Shown here piece after piece: positions 43,428 through 52,079 of a DNA stretch of 64,000 bases. A model generated the notes under the pieces. The model searched no databases, was not told the DNA's origin, and worked only from the letters and a program-made list of their open reading frames with translations. Origin of the DNA: JAISGQ01 sp045604965 (GTDB lineage: Bacteria; Bacillota; Clostridia; Oscillospirales; Acutalibacteraceae); contig JAZUPB010000041.1 of the NCBI GenBank assembly GCA_045604965.1, positions 1 to 64,000 of the forward strand, given 5' to 3'. Position numbers and translations under genes: made by a program. Every line of letters begins with the position of its first letter. Positions within the stretch are counted from its first letter, which is position 1.

Positions 43428-44870
43428 TTAATAAGCTTTGCCCCAGCAAACCATATGTTTGGCTTCCTTGCCGCAGCATACGCATTTATCGGATATCTTT
43501 CTCTGCTCATGAGGAATACATCTGGAGCCTACGCCCGTAACTTCCTTTACCTTGTCTTCACAGGCCTCATCTCCACACCACATTGCATAAACAAAACCAT
43601 CGCCCTTTTCCTCGAGAACCTTGGTTATCTCTTCCATAGATGTACAGTCATAACTCTTGTTATTTCTATTTTCAAGAGCTTTCTGGTACAGTCCGTCACG
43701 AACAGCAGTAAGTCTTTCATTTACTGTCTCTACAATTTCAGAAATATTTGCTGTTGTTTTCTCTCTGTTATGGCGTGTAACAAGCACACACTGTCCATTT
43801 TCTATATCACGGGGACCAATCTCAACTCTTACGGGAACGCCCTTCATTTCATACTCGGAGAATTTCCATCCTGCAGAATTATCGCTATCATCTACCTTTA
43901 CACGTATACCTGCAGCCTTAAGAGTATCACGAAGCTCATATGCCTTGTCGAGAACACCGGGCTTGTGCTGTGCAATAGGAAGAATAACAACTTGGATCGG
44001 TGCAACTGCAGGAGGCAGAACAAGTCCATTATTATCACCGTGAGTCATAATAATTGCTCCGATAAGACGTGTAGTCACTCCCCAAGAGGTCTGGAAAGGA
44101 TATTCGAGCTTATTTTCCTTGCTTGTATACTGGATTCCGAATGCTCTTGCAAAACCATCGCCGAAGAAATGAGATGTACCTGCCTGCAGCGCTTTACCGT
44201 CGTGCATAAGTGCCTCAATAGCATATGTATCGACTGCACCTGCAAATTTGTCGCTTTCAGTTTTTACACCCTTTACAACAGGCATTGCAAGGCTCTCTTC
44301 GCAGAATTTTGCATAAGTATCAAGCATTCTTACTGTCTCTTCTCGTGCTTCTTCTGCTGTTGCGTGAATGGTATGACCTTCCTGCCAGAGGAATTCACGT
44401 GAACGAAGGAAAGGACGTGTTGTTTTCTCCCATCTTACAACCGATACCCACTGGTTATAGAGTTTCGGGAGATCACGCCAGGAATGAATAATGTTTGCAT
44501 AGTGCTCACAGAAAAGAGTCTCGGAAGTAGGTCTAACGCATAATCTCTCTTCAAGAGGTTCACTTCCGCCGTGGGTTACCCAGGCAACCTCAGGAGCAAA
44601 ACCTTCAACGTGATCCTTTTCCTTCTGCAAAAGGCTTTCCGGAATAAACATAGGCATACACACATTTTCGTGTCCGCTCTCCTTGAACATTCCGTCAAGA
44701 ATTTTCTGCATATGTTCCCATATGGCATATCCATAAGGACGTATTACCATACATCCTTTTACGCTTGTATATTCAATAAGTTCAGCTTTTTTTACGATAT
44801 CAGTGTACCATTTGGCAAAATCCTCTTCCATAGAAGTAATGGATTCTACCATTTTGCTCTGGTTTGCCAT
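43428..44870 (-). CDS. proS: Prolyl-tRNA synthetase, archaeal/eukaryal type
   Basis: A class II synthetase of 480 residues. It lacks the large editing insertion of the common bacterial form and has the archaeal-type C-terminal zinc region (four cysteines in the last ~60 residues) with a terminal tyrosine. Motif 2 is VVRWEKTTRPFLRSREFLWQEGH split over ~23 residues, and motif 3 lies near GVTTRLIGAIIMTHGD. This form is widespread in Clostridia. It is third in the transcript after cdaA and cdaR (32-nt gap), with no T-box leader. Confidence 0.96.
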   Translation of the reverse strand: MANQSKMVESITSMEEDFAKWYTDIVKKAELIEYTSVKGCMVIRPYGYAIWEHMQKILDGMFKESGHENVCMPMFIPESLLQKEKDHVEGFAPEVAWVTHGGSEPLEERLCVRPTSETLFCEHYANIIHSWRDLPKLYNQWVSVVRWEKTTRPFLRSREFLWQEGHTIHATAEEAREETVRMLDTYAKFCEESLAMPVVKGVKTESDKFAGAVDTYAIEALMHDGKALQAGTSHFFGDGFARAFGIQYTSKENKLEYPFQTSWGVTTRLIGAIIMTHGDNNGLVLPPAVAPIQVVILPIAQHKPGVLDKAYELRDTLKAAGIRVKVDDSDNSAGWKFSEYEMKGVPVRVEIGPRDIENGQCVLVTRHNREKTTANISEIVETVNERLTAVRDGLYQKALENRNNKSYDCTSMEEITKVLEEKGDGFVYAMWCGDEACEDKVKEVTGVGSRCIPHEQRKISDKCVCCGKEAKHMVCWGKAY

Positions 44871-44902
44871 TTATCTCAAATCCTTTCGTTATATATCCTC
44901 TA

Positions 44903-46375
44903 TTAATTTTTTGGTTCAGAAACTGCAACTGAAAGTGATAACTCTTCATCGGTTCCGACAGCCCAGCAATTTGTCCTGCCGTTTATGTGTACATTCACAG
45001 GCAGTGATACTGTTCCTGCTGTTGTAACTGTTGAAGTATCCGCAATTATTGTTACCTTACTCGAAATATTATCTTCAGTGAGTTTGGATATTTCCGACTT
45101 CGGACCTACAAATCTTACATTGATGGTATTTGAGGGAAGAATATTCATTTCTGTATCGGTTGAATTATACCTGAAATTATTTTCTCCGACCTTTACCTGC
45201 AATGTCTTTGATACATATCCGTCAAGGTCAAATTCAACCTCAAACTCCACATTATTCCCGGTCATTCCTCCTGTAAGCTCAACACCCGAAGGAAGGGTCA
45301 ATGCATATTTATATACATTGTTTTCCGGTGTTATAGACGACAGATCTATTTTTCCGATCTTCAATTCCAGCGAATTGATAATATCATACACAGGATCTTC
45401 TTTATTGATTCCGGGTGAATACTTAATTTCCAGAGTGTCATTCGGAGATATATTCATCAGCTTCTCAATCCTGGAGAAATTAAAATTACTTCCAACCTTT
45501 TCTTCATCAAACACTGTCATAACCTTCACTCCCGCATTTATGCGTATGGGAACTCTGACAGTTACGGTTGCATCAGAAATCGCAATATTTTCGTAGCGAT
45601 CCTCAATAGCAGAAATTGAAATGTAATTCAGATCACTTCCGCTTAACTGTATACCGTTTTCATCCAGCAGAATAAATTTGCCATCGTGGAAGTCCGTAGT
45701 CTCCTTGAGGTTCTTTTCACCTTCTGCAAACACCTCAACTCCGGCAATTTTACTTACAACAGCCTGAGGACCAGTTATTGTGACCTCGGTTATTTTTTCA
45801 TTACCGATATATGTACTGGGAGATTCCATTGAATAGTTTTCATTCTCTGACGTTGCAGTCGAGTTGCTCTTTGTCTTTATCGTGAAATTTTTCGACAAAA
45901 TTGAGTCAAGTTTCACCGTAATGGATTCTACTGTAGATTGAGTCACAACATCATAAAGATTGTTATTGCACGTGACCTTAAGCGAAAGCATATAATTATT
46001 GGGCTGATCCTCTATTACATTTGTAAGTTGGGCAACAACAGAAATATCTTCCTTCTTCATCTGTGTAAGAGAATATCTGTTTCCCTGTACTGTTACAGGA
46101 ATCGTATATGTTTTATCGCCCAATTCAGTTGTGTCCATAATATCCAACAAAACAAGCCCTTTTGCTTCGATTGCCTTTGCGTCGATGGTAACAGGTACCT
46201 CTGCAAAAACCTTTTCCTCTGTCGGACTGACATTCAGCGTAATATAAAACCAAAACACAACAGCAATAACTACCGAAAGAATCACAAGTACTCTCTTGTT
46301 ATACAACCAATCAAAAGATATTTTACCGGTGAACTTTTTTATTTTTTTCTTTAAATCTTTTACTGTCAACTTCAC
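44903..46375 (-). CDS. cdaR: YbbR-domain protein CdaR
   Basis: The 490-residue protein has one N-terminal membrane helix (residues ~28-48) and an extracytoplasmic chain of about four YbbR repeats, with the repeated pattern V-X-G-P/T-X-X-X-V-X-X-I (for example VTITGPQAVVSKIAGVEV and VRFVGPKSEISKL). CdaR binds and modulates the diadenylate cyclase CdaA. It overlaps cdaA by 4 nt. Confidence 0.93.
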   Translation of the reverse strand: MKLTVKDLKKKIKKFTGKISFDWLYNKRVLVILSVVIAVVFWFYITLNVSPTEEKVFAEVPVTIDAKAIEAKGLVLLDIMDTTELGDKTYTIPVTVQGNRYSLTQMKKEDISVVAQLTNVIEDQPNNYMLSLKVTCNNNLYDVVTQSTVESITVKLDSILSKNFTIKTKSNSTATSENENYSMESPSTYIGNEKITEVTITGPQAVVSKIAGVEVFAEGEKNLKETTDFHDGKFILLDENGIQLSGSDLNYISISAIEDRYENIAISDATVTVRVPIRINAGVKVMTVFDEEKVGSNFNFSRIEKLMNISPNDTLEIKYSPGINKEDPVYDIINSLELKIGKIDLSSITPENNVYKYALTLPSGVELTGGMTGNNVEFEVEFDLDGYVSKTLQVKVGENNFRYNSTDTEMNILPSNTINVRFVGPKSEISKLTEDNISSKVTIIADTSTVTTAGTVSLPVNVHINGRTNCWAVGTDEELSLSVAVSEPKN

Positions 46376-47331
46376 CGATTCACCCGCTTTCTGTCTTTGT
46401 GCGAGTTATTAGCATCCGCAGATAATAGCTCTATTTCTTCGACTGTTTCTTTCTTTTTTGCCTTTTTATTGAAAATGGATTTTACCGAATTCAAAGTTCC
46501 TCCGCGGGAATCGTCTTCATCTTCTTCGTCTTCCGGAATCATTACATTCATAAGTGCCGAAGTGAATTCTGCTACATTTGAATATCGCAAAATCTCACCG
46601 TTTTCCACCACAGACATAAGTCCGTTCTCTTCGGAAAGAACAGCAACAACCGCATCTGAACTTTCGCTCATTCCGATAGCAGCTCTGTGTCGTGTACCAT
46701 AATCAGCACGAGGCGTAATTCCCTGTGTAAGAGGCAGAATACATCCTGCCGCATATATTCGTCCGTCGCGAATTATTACTGCGCCATCGTGCAGCGGCGC
46801 TTTATTAAAAAACAGATTGCTAAGCATTCTTGTGCTCACATCGGCATCTATAACAGTTCCTGTTCTTGCTATTTCATCAAGTTTTACTGTTCTCTCAAAC
46901 ACAACCAGTGCGCCCATACGCTCTTTCTGCAAAAATCTGAAGCATTCAACAACACCGCTTATTGCTGCAAGATCTGCAGCTCTTTTTTCATCCTCTTTTT
47001 CAAGTCCCAGGATGCTTTTCATCGAGAACCTGCTTCTTCCCACACGTTCTATAACAGAACGAAGCTCAGGCTGGAAAATAATCAGCATTGCAATAACACC
47101 GTTTCGAATAATTATCTCGACGATGTACGCAAGCATATTAAGTCGAAGCAGTCTTGCAAACATATATGCAACCAGAATGATAAGGCTTCCCTTAACAAGG
47201 AGCTGTGCTCTGCTGTTCCTTATAAACAGAATAAATTGATAAATCAGAAATGATACGATTGCGATATCAAGAATATCCGCAAATTTAAATAATTCAATTA
47301 CAGATTTTATGTTATCCCAAAACTCTGCCAT
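46372..47331 (-). CDS. cdaA: Diadenylate cyclase CdaA
   Basis: A 319-residue membrane enzyme that joins two ATP into cyclic di-AMP, controlling potassium and osmolyte balance and wall homeostasis. Three N-terminal helices (residues ~15-90) precede the DAC domain, with the two catalytic signatures HDGAVII (~183) and GTRHRAAIG (~212). A charged C-terminal extension of ~60 residues (Asp/Glu then Lys-rich) goes beyond the usual domain end. The customary third partner glmM is absent and proS follows cdaR instead. Confidence 0.95.
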   Translation of the reverse strand: MAEFWDNIKSVIELFKFADILDIAIVSFLIYQFILFIRNSRAQLLVKGSLIILVAYMFARLLRLNMLAYIVEIIIRNGVIAMLIIFQPELRSVIERVGRSRFSMKSILGLEKEDEKRAADLAAISGVVECFRFLQKERMGALVVFERTVKLDEIARTGTVIDADVSTRMLSNLFFNKAPLHDGAVIIRDGRIYAAGCILPLTQGITPRADYGTRHRAAIGMSESSDAVVAVLSEENGLMSVVENGEILRYSNVAEFTSALMNVMIPEDEEDEDDSRGGTLNSVKSIFNKKAKKKETVEEIELLSADANNSHKDRKRVNR

Positions 47332-47389
47332 AATTTCCTCACCTCAATAACGGCAATACGGCTTTTGAACAAATATTTTCACTCCCATT

Positions 47390-47418
47390 ATTGTAGCAAT
47401 AATTATAGTATTATGCAA
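47390..47418 (-). promoter_or_regulatory. Sigma-A promoter of cdaA-cdaR-proS
   Basis: TTGCAT (47413-47418) and TACAAT (47390-47395) on the minus strand with a 17-nt spacer, about 59 nt before the cdaA start. Confidence 0.75.
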
Positions 47419-47508
47419 TCCTTTTTTACTAGAATTAATGAAAAACACACTTAATTTTCTTATTGTTTTTCTTTCTGAAAATACATATGGATTGCCCATT
47501 ATTTACTG

Positions 47509-47537
47509 TTGATTTTTTCGTTCTATTAAGCTATAAT
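47509..47537 (+). promoter_or_regulatory. Sigma-A promoter of the 77-residue protein gene
   Basis: TTGATT (47509-47514) and TATAAT (47532-47537) with a 17-nt spacer. Transcription should begin inside or next to the SOS box that follows. Confidence 0.85.
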
Positions 47538-47543
47538 AAAATC

Positions 47544-47555
47544 GAACATTTGTTC
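47544..47555. promoter_or_regulatory. LexA (SOS) operator
   Basis: CGAACATTTGTTC contains a perfect GAAC-N4-GTTC, the Gram-positive LexA/DinR box. It starts 7 nt after the -10, a position where bound LexA would block initiation. Confidence 0.75.
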
Positions 47556-47581
47556 TTACTTGCTTTTGGAGTGTTGACAAA

Positions 47582-47815
47582 ATGAAAAAAACTATAAATA
47601 TTGTTGCAAAGTTTGATACTGAAGGAAATATTTATCCAATAGAAATAATTTGGAACGAAGAACGCACTTTTTCTATTGACAAGATAACCGATATTCGTCA
47701 TGCCTCTTCTCTTAAGTCAGGCGGCGCCGGTTTGCGCTATACTTGCTCTGTATGCGGTCATCAGCGCTATCTCTTCTATGAGCGCGGAATATGGTTTATT
47801 GAGAAAAAAGAATAG
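47582..47815 (+). CDS. Conserved 77-residue protein, probable SOS-regulated gene
   Basis: A 77-residue soluble protein with no signal peptide. It shows IDKITDIRHASSLKSGGAGL followed by RYTCSVCGHQRYLFYE and WFIEKKE. This pattern (RxxASLKxGGxGxRYT, then LFYE, then RWFVE) recalls small conserved Firmicute proteins of unknown function. The CXXC pair may be structural. GGAG lies 10 nt before the ATG. It stands alone, convergent with the tyrosine-kinase-like gene, and its stop lies in the shared terminator stem. The LexA box points to a DNA-damage role; the biochemical function is unknown. Confidence 0.85.
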   Translation: MKKTINIVAKFDTEGNIYPIEIIWNEERTFSIDKITDIRHASSLKSGGAGLRYTCSVCGHQRYLFYERGIWFIEKKE

Positions 47816-47844
47816 AAGCTGTTTAATACAGCTTCTATTCTTTT
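47806..47844. terminator. Bidirectional terminator between the 77-residue gene and the kinase-like gene
   Basis: A perfect 16-bp stem (AAAAGAATAGAAGCTG with its complement) has a 7-nt loop, flanked by A-runs on one side and T-runs on the other. It serves both converging genes. Confidence 0.92.
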
Positions 47845-47850
47845 CAAATT

Positions 47851-49284
47851 TTAATTTTTCTTCATCAAAAACGAAGCAAAGGAATTGCCGCTCTTTACGC
47901 CTCTTCCGCTTCTGTAATAATTTGATGTATTTGAGAACAGACCAGTGTTTTGCTGAGTATTGGTTGTTACAACACCAAGTATGTCTCCGCCAAGAGCTTT
48001 GAGAATGTCTGCCGTTGTTTTGAATGCATCAAGATTTGTTCTTCCGTACTGGGCAACAAGAATCGATGCATCAACCTTACCAACAACACTTGTAGCATCA
48101 GCAACGAGCTCAACTGACGGAGTATCTATTATCACATAATCAAACTGACTTTGTACAGATTCAATAAGCTCGTCAAAAACTGTACTGTCGAGCAAATCCG
48201 CAATATTTACATTATTGAGATTTGTGTTGTTAACAGCTGTAATAACATAAAGATTTCTGTTGGATGTTTTGCATATTGTTGCTGCAAGATTTGTCTTTCC
48301 GAGGAGCAGGTCAGCAAGACCGAAAGTAGATTCGATCTTCATAAGCGGGCTGACACTCGGACGTCTCATATCTGCCTCAATAAGAAGAACCATCGCATCG
48401 GTTTCTGCAAGAGCAGTCGCAAGACCTATAGCAACAGATGTACGTCCGTCGCGAGGCTGCGCACTGCAAATTGCAATAGACCGAACCTTCTTTTCGGAAT
48501 ATTTAACCGCAGAACGAAGAGTTTGGTATGCATTACCTATCCTCTGTCCCATTTTTTCACCGCTGCCCACTCTTGATGTGGACGGAATAGCAGCGATAGT
48601 AGGTATATCCGTAATCTTATAAAGCTTATTATGACTTCTCATAGTTCTGTCAGTAATAAAAAGAACAGCATTTACGAGAATAAAAAGTCCAAGCGCAATC
48701 AGCGCTGCATAAAAACCATTGAGAAAAGCCGGTGCAACACGGGACGTTTCTTCATATGTACGTCCTGATTCAGAGGTTTCTATCTCAAAATCATAGCCGT
48801 TTTTTGTATACTCTGCATTAATCTCTTCGATACAGGTTTCAAGAAAAGTCACCATAAACACATCGGCTTCACGCCAACTTCCTTCATATGCTATCGTGAC
48901 CATAATGCTGGAGTTTCCGACCTCTTCAGCTGTTACACGCTCTTTGAAATCCTCAGGATTGTATGTTGTAATAAGATTTGCACTTGTAAGAGCTTTTGCA
49001 ATAGTGTCGGAATTATCAATTGAATAAATTGCGTCTTCAACCAGCAGATTAGCAAGTTCAAGAGAATCTCTGGCAGATGTTATGCTCTCTGATGTAATTT
49101 TAGGTGAAACCTTAAGCTGTGCCTTAACTATCGCTTCATTGGGCGTTACGATAACCGTATAAACAAACACCACAAGAAAAGCGCCTAAGACAATACCTAA
49201 AAGCCACATTATTCTTCTTGAGCACAACTGCATAAATTCAGAAAATGCAGATCCTCTGTTCACATATATCACGTCCTCGAACAT
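47851..49284 (-). CDS. Fused chain-length regulator and BY-kinase-like protein with altered P-loop
   Basis: The 477-residue protein joins a Wzz/CapA-type domain (membrane helices at ~27-47 and ~190-210, with an extracytoplasmic region between) to a CpsD/CapB-like bacterial tyrosine kinase. The Walker A reads PRDGRTS: Arg281 replaces the essential Lys. Walker A' reads LLIEADMRRPS with Glu for the first Asp, and Walker B is VIIDTPSV. A Tyr pair near the C terminus is a possible phosphorylation tail. No polysaccharide genes adjoin. The ATG at 49284 has little SD; a GTG at 49263 after GAGG may be the true start. Confidence 0.85.
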   Translation of the reverse strand: MFEDVIYVNRGSAFSEFMQLCSRRIMWLLGIVLGAFLVVFVYTVIVTPNEAIVKAQLKVSPKITSESITSARDSLELANLLVEDAIYSIDNSDTIAKALTSANLITTYNPEDFKERVTAEEVGNSSIMVTIAYEGSWREADVFMVTFLETCIEEINAEYTKNGYDFEIETSESGRTYEETSRVAPAFLNGFYAALIALGLFILVNAVLFITDRTMRSHNKLYKITDIPTIAAIPSTSRVGSGEKMGQRIGNAYQTLRSAVKYSEKKVRSIAICSAQPRDGRTSVAIGLATALAETDAMVLLIEADMRRPSVSPLMKIESTFGLADLLLGKTNLAATICKTSNRNLYVITAVNNTNLNNVNIADLLDSTVFDELIESVQSQFDYVIIDTPSVELVADATSVVGKVDASILVAQYGRTNLDAFKTTADILKALGGDILGVVTTNTQQNTGLFSNTSNYYRSGRGVKSGNSFASFLMKKN

Positions 49285-49316
49285 CTTCTGTATATAAAAT
49301 ACAGCATTATTTAGTC

Positions 49317-49345
49317 ATTATAATTGCATTGACACGTTAAGTCAA
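49317..49345 (-). promoter_or_regulatory. Sigma-A promoter of the kinase-like gene
   Basis: TTGACT (49340-49345) and TATAAT (49317-49322) on the minus strand, 17-nt spacer. The -35 is part of an inverted repeat TTGAC-N7-GTCAA that could bind a regulator, and the leader can form a small CTGTAT/ATACAG hairpin. Confidence 0.85.
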
Positions 49346-49364
49346 CCGAGATAATATTAACAAT

Positions 49365-50405
49365 TTACTGATTTCCTGCAGAATTTGCGATAATTCCAAC
49401 CTCACTCAAAACGATTTTTGAGTAACCTTTGTCAGATGGTTTTTTATAAAAATAAGAATCTTCAAGACCGTATTCAGCAATATGATCTGTAACCTTATCA
49501 AGATCGCTTTCTGTGAGAATATCATATTTTGCCTTATCATATGTAAAACCGGATGCTTTGTCGCCTGCTCCTGCTGTGTACATAAGTCCGCCTTTGAAAT
49601 TTCCTTCCATAGCATCAGTAATCGCATTTGATACTGAATGTCTGTAATCACTGTATGCAGATGCAATTATTCGTTCGTCTTCACTTACCCTTTCAGCACC
49701 AAATGTCATTACACTATTCATATCCGAATTTGAAATATTTTCATAAACATCAGCATAGACACTCTCTGAGCAGAAAATAAGACTGCATCCGTTTTCATAC
49801 CAGGACTTTGATCTCGGTACAACCATATCACTTCCTGATACATTGTAATAAATTTTTATCGGCTTCTTTGATACTCCTATCTCAACTGCAGCAAGCTGCG
49901 CACCTTCAATAAAGCCTTTTATATAGTTATATGTTTCTGCAGTTTCTTCACCCTGAATGCCGACAACAGTATTCCCTTCCTTAATTGCACTATAGCCCGC
50001 ATATACACCGCACTGTCCCTGCATAACGTTAATGCATTGAATATTTGCCCTTACCAGAAAATCATTTCCAAAATCCACACAAATAAATTTCGTATCTGAA
50101 TATTTACCGGCACATTCATATACCGCTGCCTCATCATCAACACCATAAAGCACAATAATTTCAGCGCCTGCCACAATTGCTTCGTCAATGCTATTTTCAG
50201 TGTCGCCTTCATATGCCTTAAATGCAATTTTATTTGAATCGGCCCCTGAGATAACGCCTGTCATACAGTTATAAGCAGATGAATTCTCATCTGCTGTATC
50301 CATTGATGTAACAAAAGCTACGTCAACATCCTCTTTTGAGCATCCTGCAAAAAACAGGCAGATACAAGCAAACATTATAACAACAATAAGTGTGGATCTT
50401 TTCAT
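49365..50405 (-). CDS. BMP-family substrate-binding lipoprotein, probably nucleoside
   Basis: A 346-residue exported protein with a lipoprotein signal peptide: a Lys/Arg start, a hydrophobic stretch and FFAGC with the lipid cysteine near residue 22. The mature part matches the BMP/Med/TmpC family (VAFVTSMDTADENSSAYN, VVGIQGEE, SYLIFCSESVY-type segments), which binds purine nucleosides for ABC uptake. It overlaps deoB-cdd by 4 nt, so uptake and breakdown are expressed together. No permease or ATPase is adjacent. Confidence 0.83.
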   Translation of the reverse strand: MKRSTLIVVIMFACICLFFAGCSKEDVDVAFVTSMDTADENSSAYNCMTGVISGADSNKIAFKAYEGDTENSIDEAIVAGAEIIVLYGVDDEAAVYECAGKYSDTKFICVDFGNDFLVRANIQCINVMQGQCGVYAGYSAIKEGNTVVGIQGEETAETYNYIKGFIEGAQLAAVEIGVSKKPIKIYYNVSGSDMVVPRSKSWYENGCSLIFCSESVYADVYENISNSDMNSVMTFGAERVSEDERIIASAYSDYRHSVSNAITDAMEGNFKGGLMYTAGAGDKASGFTYDKAKYDILTESDLDKVTDHIAEYGLEDSYFYKKPSDKGYSKIVLSEVGIIANSAGNQ

Positions 50406-51991
50406 TGTTTTTCCTCCGTAGTGATATTGGTTGAACCAAAATTTTCCGGCAAAAGTTCTGAAAGTAAATATTTTTTATATCTTTTTTCGTCAACAGCACA
50501 AATTACTGTAAACTCATCATCGCAAAATTCACTCATAACCTGTCTGCACACGCCGCAGGGTGCTGTAAAGCTATTTTCGTTGTCAGCCTTCCCTCCAACA
50601 ACTGCAACAGCATCAAAGGCTTTCTCCCCTTCACTTACCGCCTTAAAAAACGCTACCCGTTCAGCACAACATGTAGGACCAAATGCTGCATTCTCCACAT
50701 TGCAACCTTTATATATTTTTCCATTATCAGCAAGCAATGCCGCTCCTACATTATAGTGTGAATATGGTGCATATGAATTTTTCTGCGCCGCCAATGCTTT
50801 TTTAATAAGGGATGAAGATGATGCTTTCATCAGAACTCTCTTTGCAATACTTTCTGCATTAAAATCAGATTCTACTCCAAGCATTTCGGAAACAGATTTT
50901 GCTATAACGTCAAATCCATCTATTGTACGAAGATTAACCGGTTTTATACGGTCTCCGAAAATTATCATCGGAATATATTCTCTCGAATGATCGGTGCTTT
51001 CTGTTGCCGGATCACACCCGTGATCTGCTGTGATAATAAGAATATCATCAGGCTTCATTTGATTTAGGAAATCGTCAAGCCAGCAATCAAATTCAGCTAT
51101 CGCCTGTGCATATCCGTCAATATCATTTCTGTGACCGTAAAGCATATCAAAATCCACTAAATTAACAAAACACAGTCCTTCGAAATTCCGTTTTGCAATC
51201 TGCATCGTCTTTTTCATTCCAGCTTTGTTATTCTTTGTGGGATAGCTTTCTGTAACTCCCTTACCTGCAAAAATATCGCTTATTTTACCAACTGTAATAA
51301 CATCTTTTCCCTTTTGAGAAAGAACGTCCAATAAGGTGTTCTCAGGGGGTACAACACTGAAATCGTGCCTGTTTGATGTTCTTTCATATTTACCTGAGCT
51401 CCCCACAAAGGGTCTCGCAATTACTCTGCCGACTGCATATTGGCCTACAAGAAGTTTTCTTGCAATTCTGCAGTATTCGTAAAGCTCCTCCGGTGGCACG
51501 ATTTCCTCGTGAGCTGCTATCTGAAATACACTGTCTGCCGATGTGTATACTATCAGCTTTCCTGTTTTGATATGCTCATCGCCATAGTCATTTATTACTT
51601 TTGTTCCCGAGTATGGTTTATTACAGAGAACGCCTCTCCCTGTTGCTTTTTCAAAAGCTTTTATTAAATCTTCCGGAAAGCCTTCCGGAAAAACAGGAAA
51701 AGGTGTTTCCGATATAAGTCCTGCAATTTCCCAATGACCTGTGGTTGTGTCTTTTCCCTTTGAACGCTCAGAAATTCTTGCATATGCTCCCTGAGGGCTG
51801 CTGCAGGACTTTCCGCAGCAAACACCATCAATATTAAAAATCCCAAGTCTGCGAAGTGTTTCTGCATTGAATTTTCCTGACATAGAAGCCGATCTGAGGG
51901 TATTGCTGCCTTCATCTCCATATTCATCCGCGTCAGGCAGTTCACCTATTCCAAGGCTGTCAAGTACAATCAAAAAAACTCGTTTTATCAT
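50402..51991 (-). CDS. Phosphopentomutase-cytidine deaminase fusion
   Basis: One 529-residue polypeptide. Residues 1-387 are phosphopentomutase (DeoB): LIVLDSLGIGELPDA with the metal Asp11, GKDTTTGHWE with the phosphorylated Thr, and TADHGCDP-DHSREYIP. From ~residue 388 it is cytidine deaminase (Cdd): SYAPYSHYNVGAALL, GCNVENAAFG, CCAERVAFF with the catalytic Glu and a zinc Cys, and APCGVCRQV. Together they convert cytidine to uridine and ribose 1-phosphate to ribose 5-phosphate. The ATG at 51991 has GGAGGAAC 5 nt upstream. An internal ATG at 50830 behind AGAGAG could also yield free Cdd. Confidence 0.92.
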   Translation of the reverse strand: MIKRVFLIVLDSLGIGELPDADEYGDEGSNTLRSASMSGKFNAETLRRLGIFNIDGVCCGKSCSSPQGAYARISERSKGKDTTTGHWEIAGLISETPFPVFPEGFPEDLIKAFEKATGRGVLCNKPYSGTKVINDYGDEHIKTGKLIVYTSADSVFQIAAHEEIVPPEELYEYCRIARKLLVGQYAVGRVIARPFVGSSGKYERTSNRHDFSVVPPENTLLDVLSQKGKDVITVGKISDIFAGKGVTESYPTKNNKAGMKKTMQIAKRNFEGLCFVNLVDFDMLYGHRNDIDGYAQAIAEFDCWLDDFLNQMKPDDILIITADHGCDPATESTDHSREYIPMIIFGDRIKPVNLRTIDGFDVIAKSVSEMLGVESDFNAESIAKRVLMKASSSSLIKKALAAQKNSYAPYSHYNVGAALLADNGKIYKGCNVENAAFGPTCCAERVAFFKAVSEGEKAFDAVAVVGGKADNENSFTAPCGVCRQVMSEFCDDEFTVICAVDEKRYKKYLLSELLPENFGSTNITTEEKQ

Positions 51992-52041
51992 TTTAAGTTC
52001 CTCCATTATTCATCAAGAACAAGGATCTTTATGTCATTCGA

Positions 52042-52070
52042 ATTATATAGTATGATTTATTTATTGTCAA
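52042..52070 (-). promoter_or_regulatory. Sigma-A promoter of the deoB-cdd/lipoprotein operon
   Basis: TTGACA (52065-52070) and TATAAT (52042-52047) on the minus strand, both perfect, with a 17-nt spacer and a leader of ~45 nt. Confidence 0.9.
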
Positions 52071-52079
52071 ACGGCTTGC

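Noticed and set aside
43455..44402. Plus-strand open frame of 315 codons opposite proS
   Set aside because: Antisense shadow of proS; no start signal and no recognisable motif.
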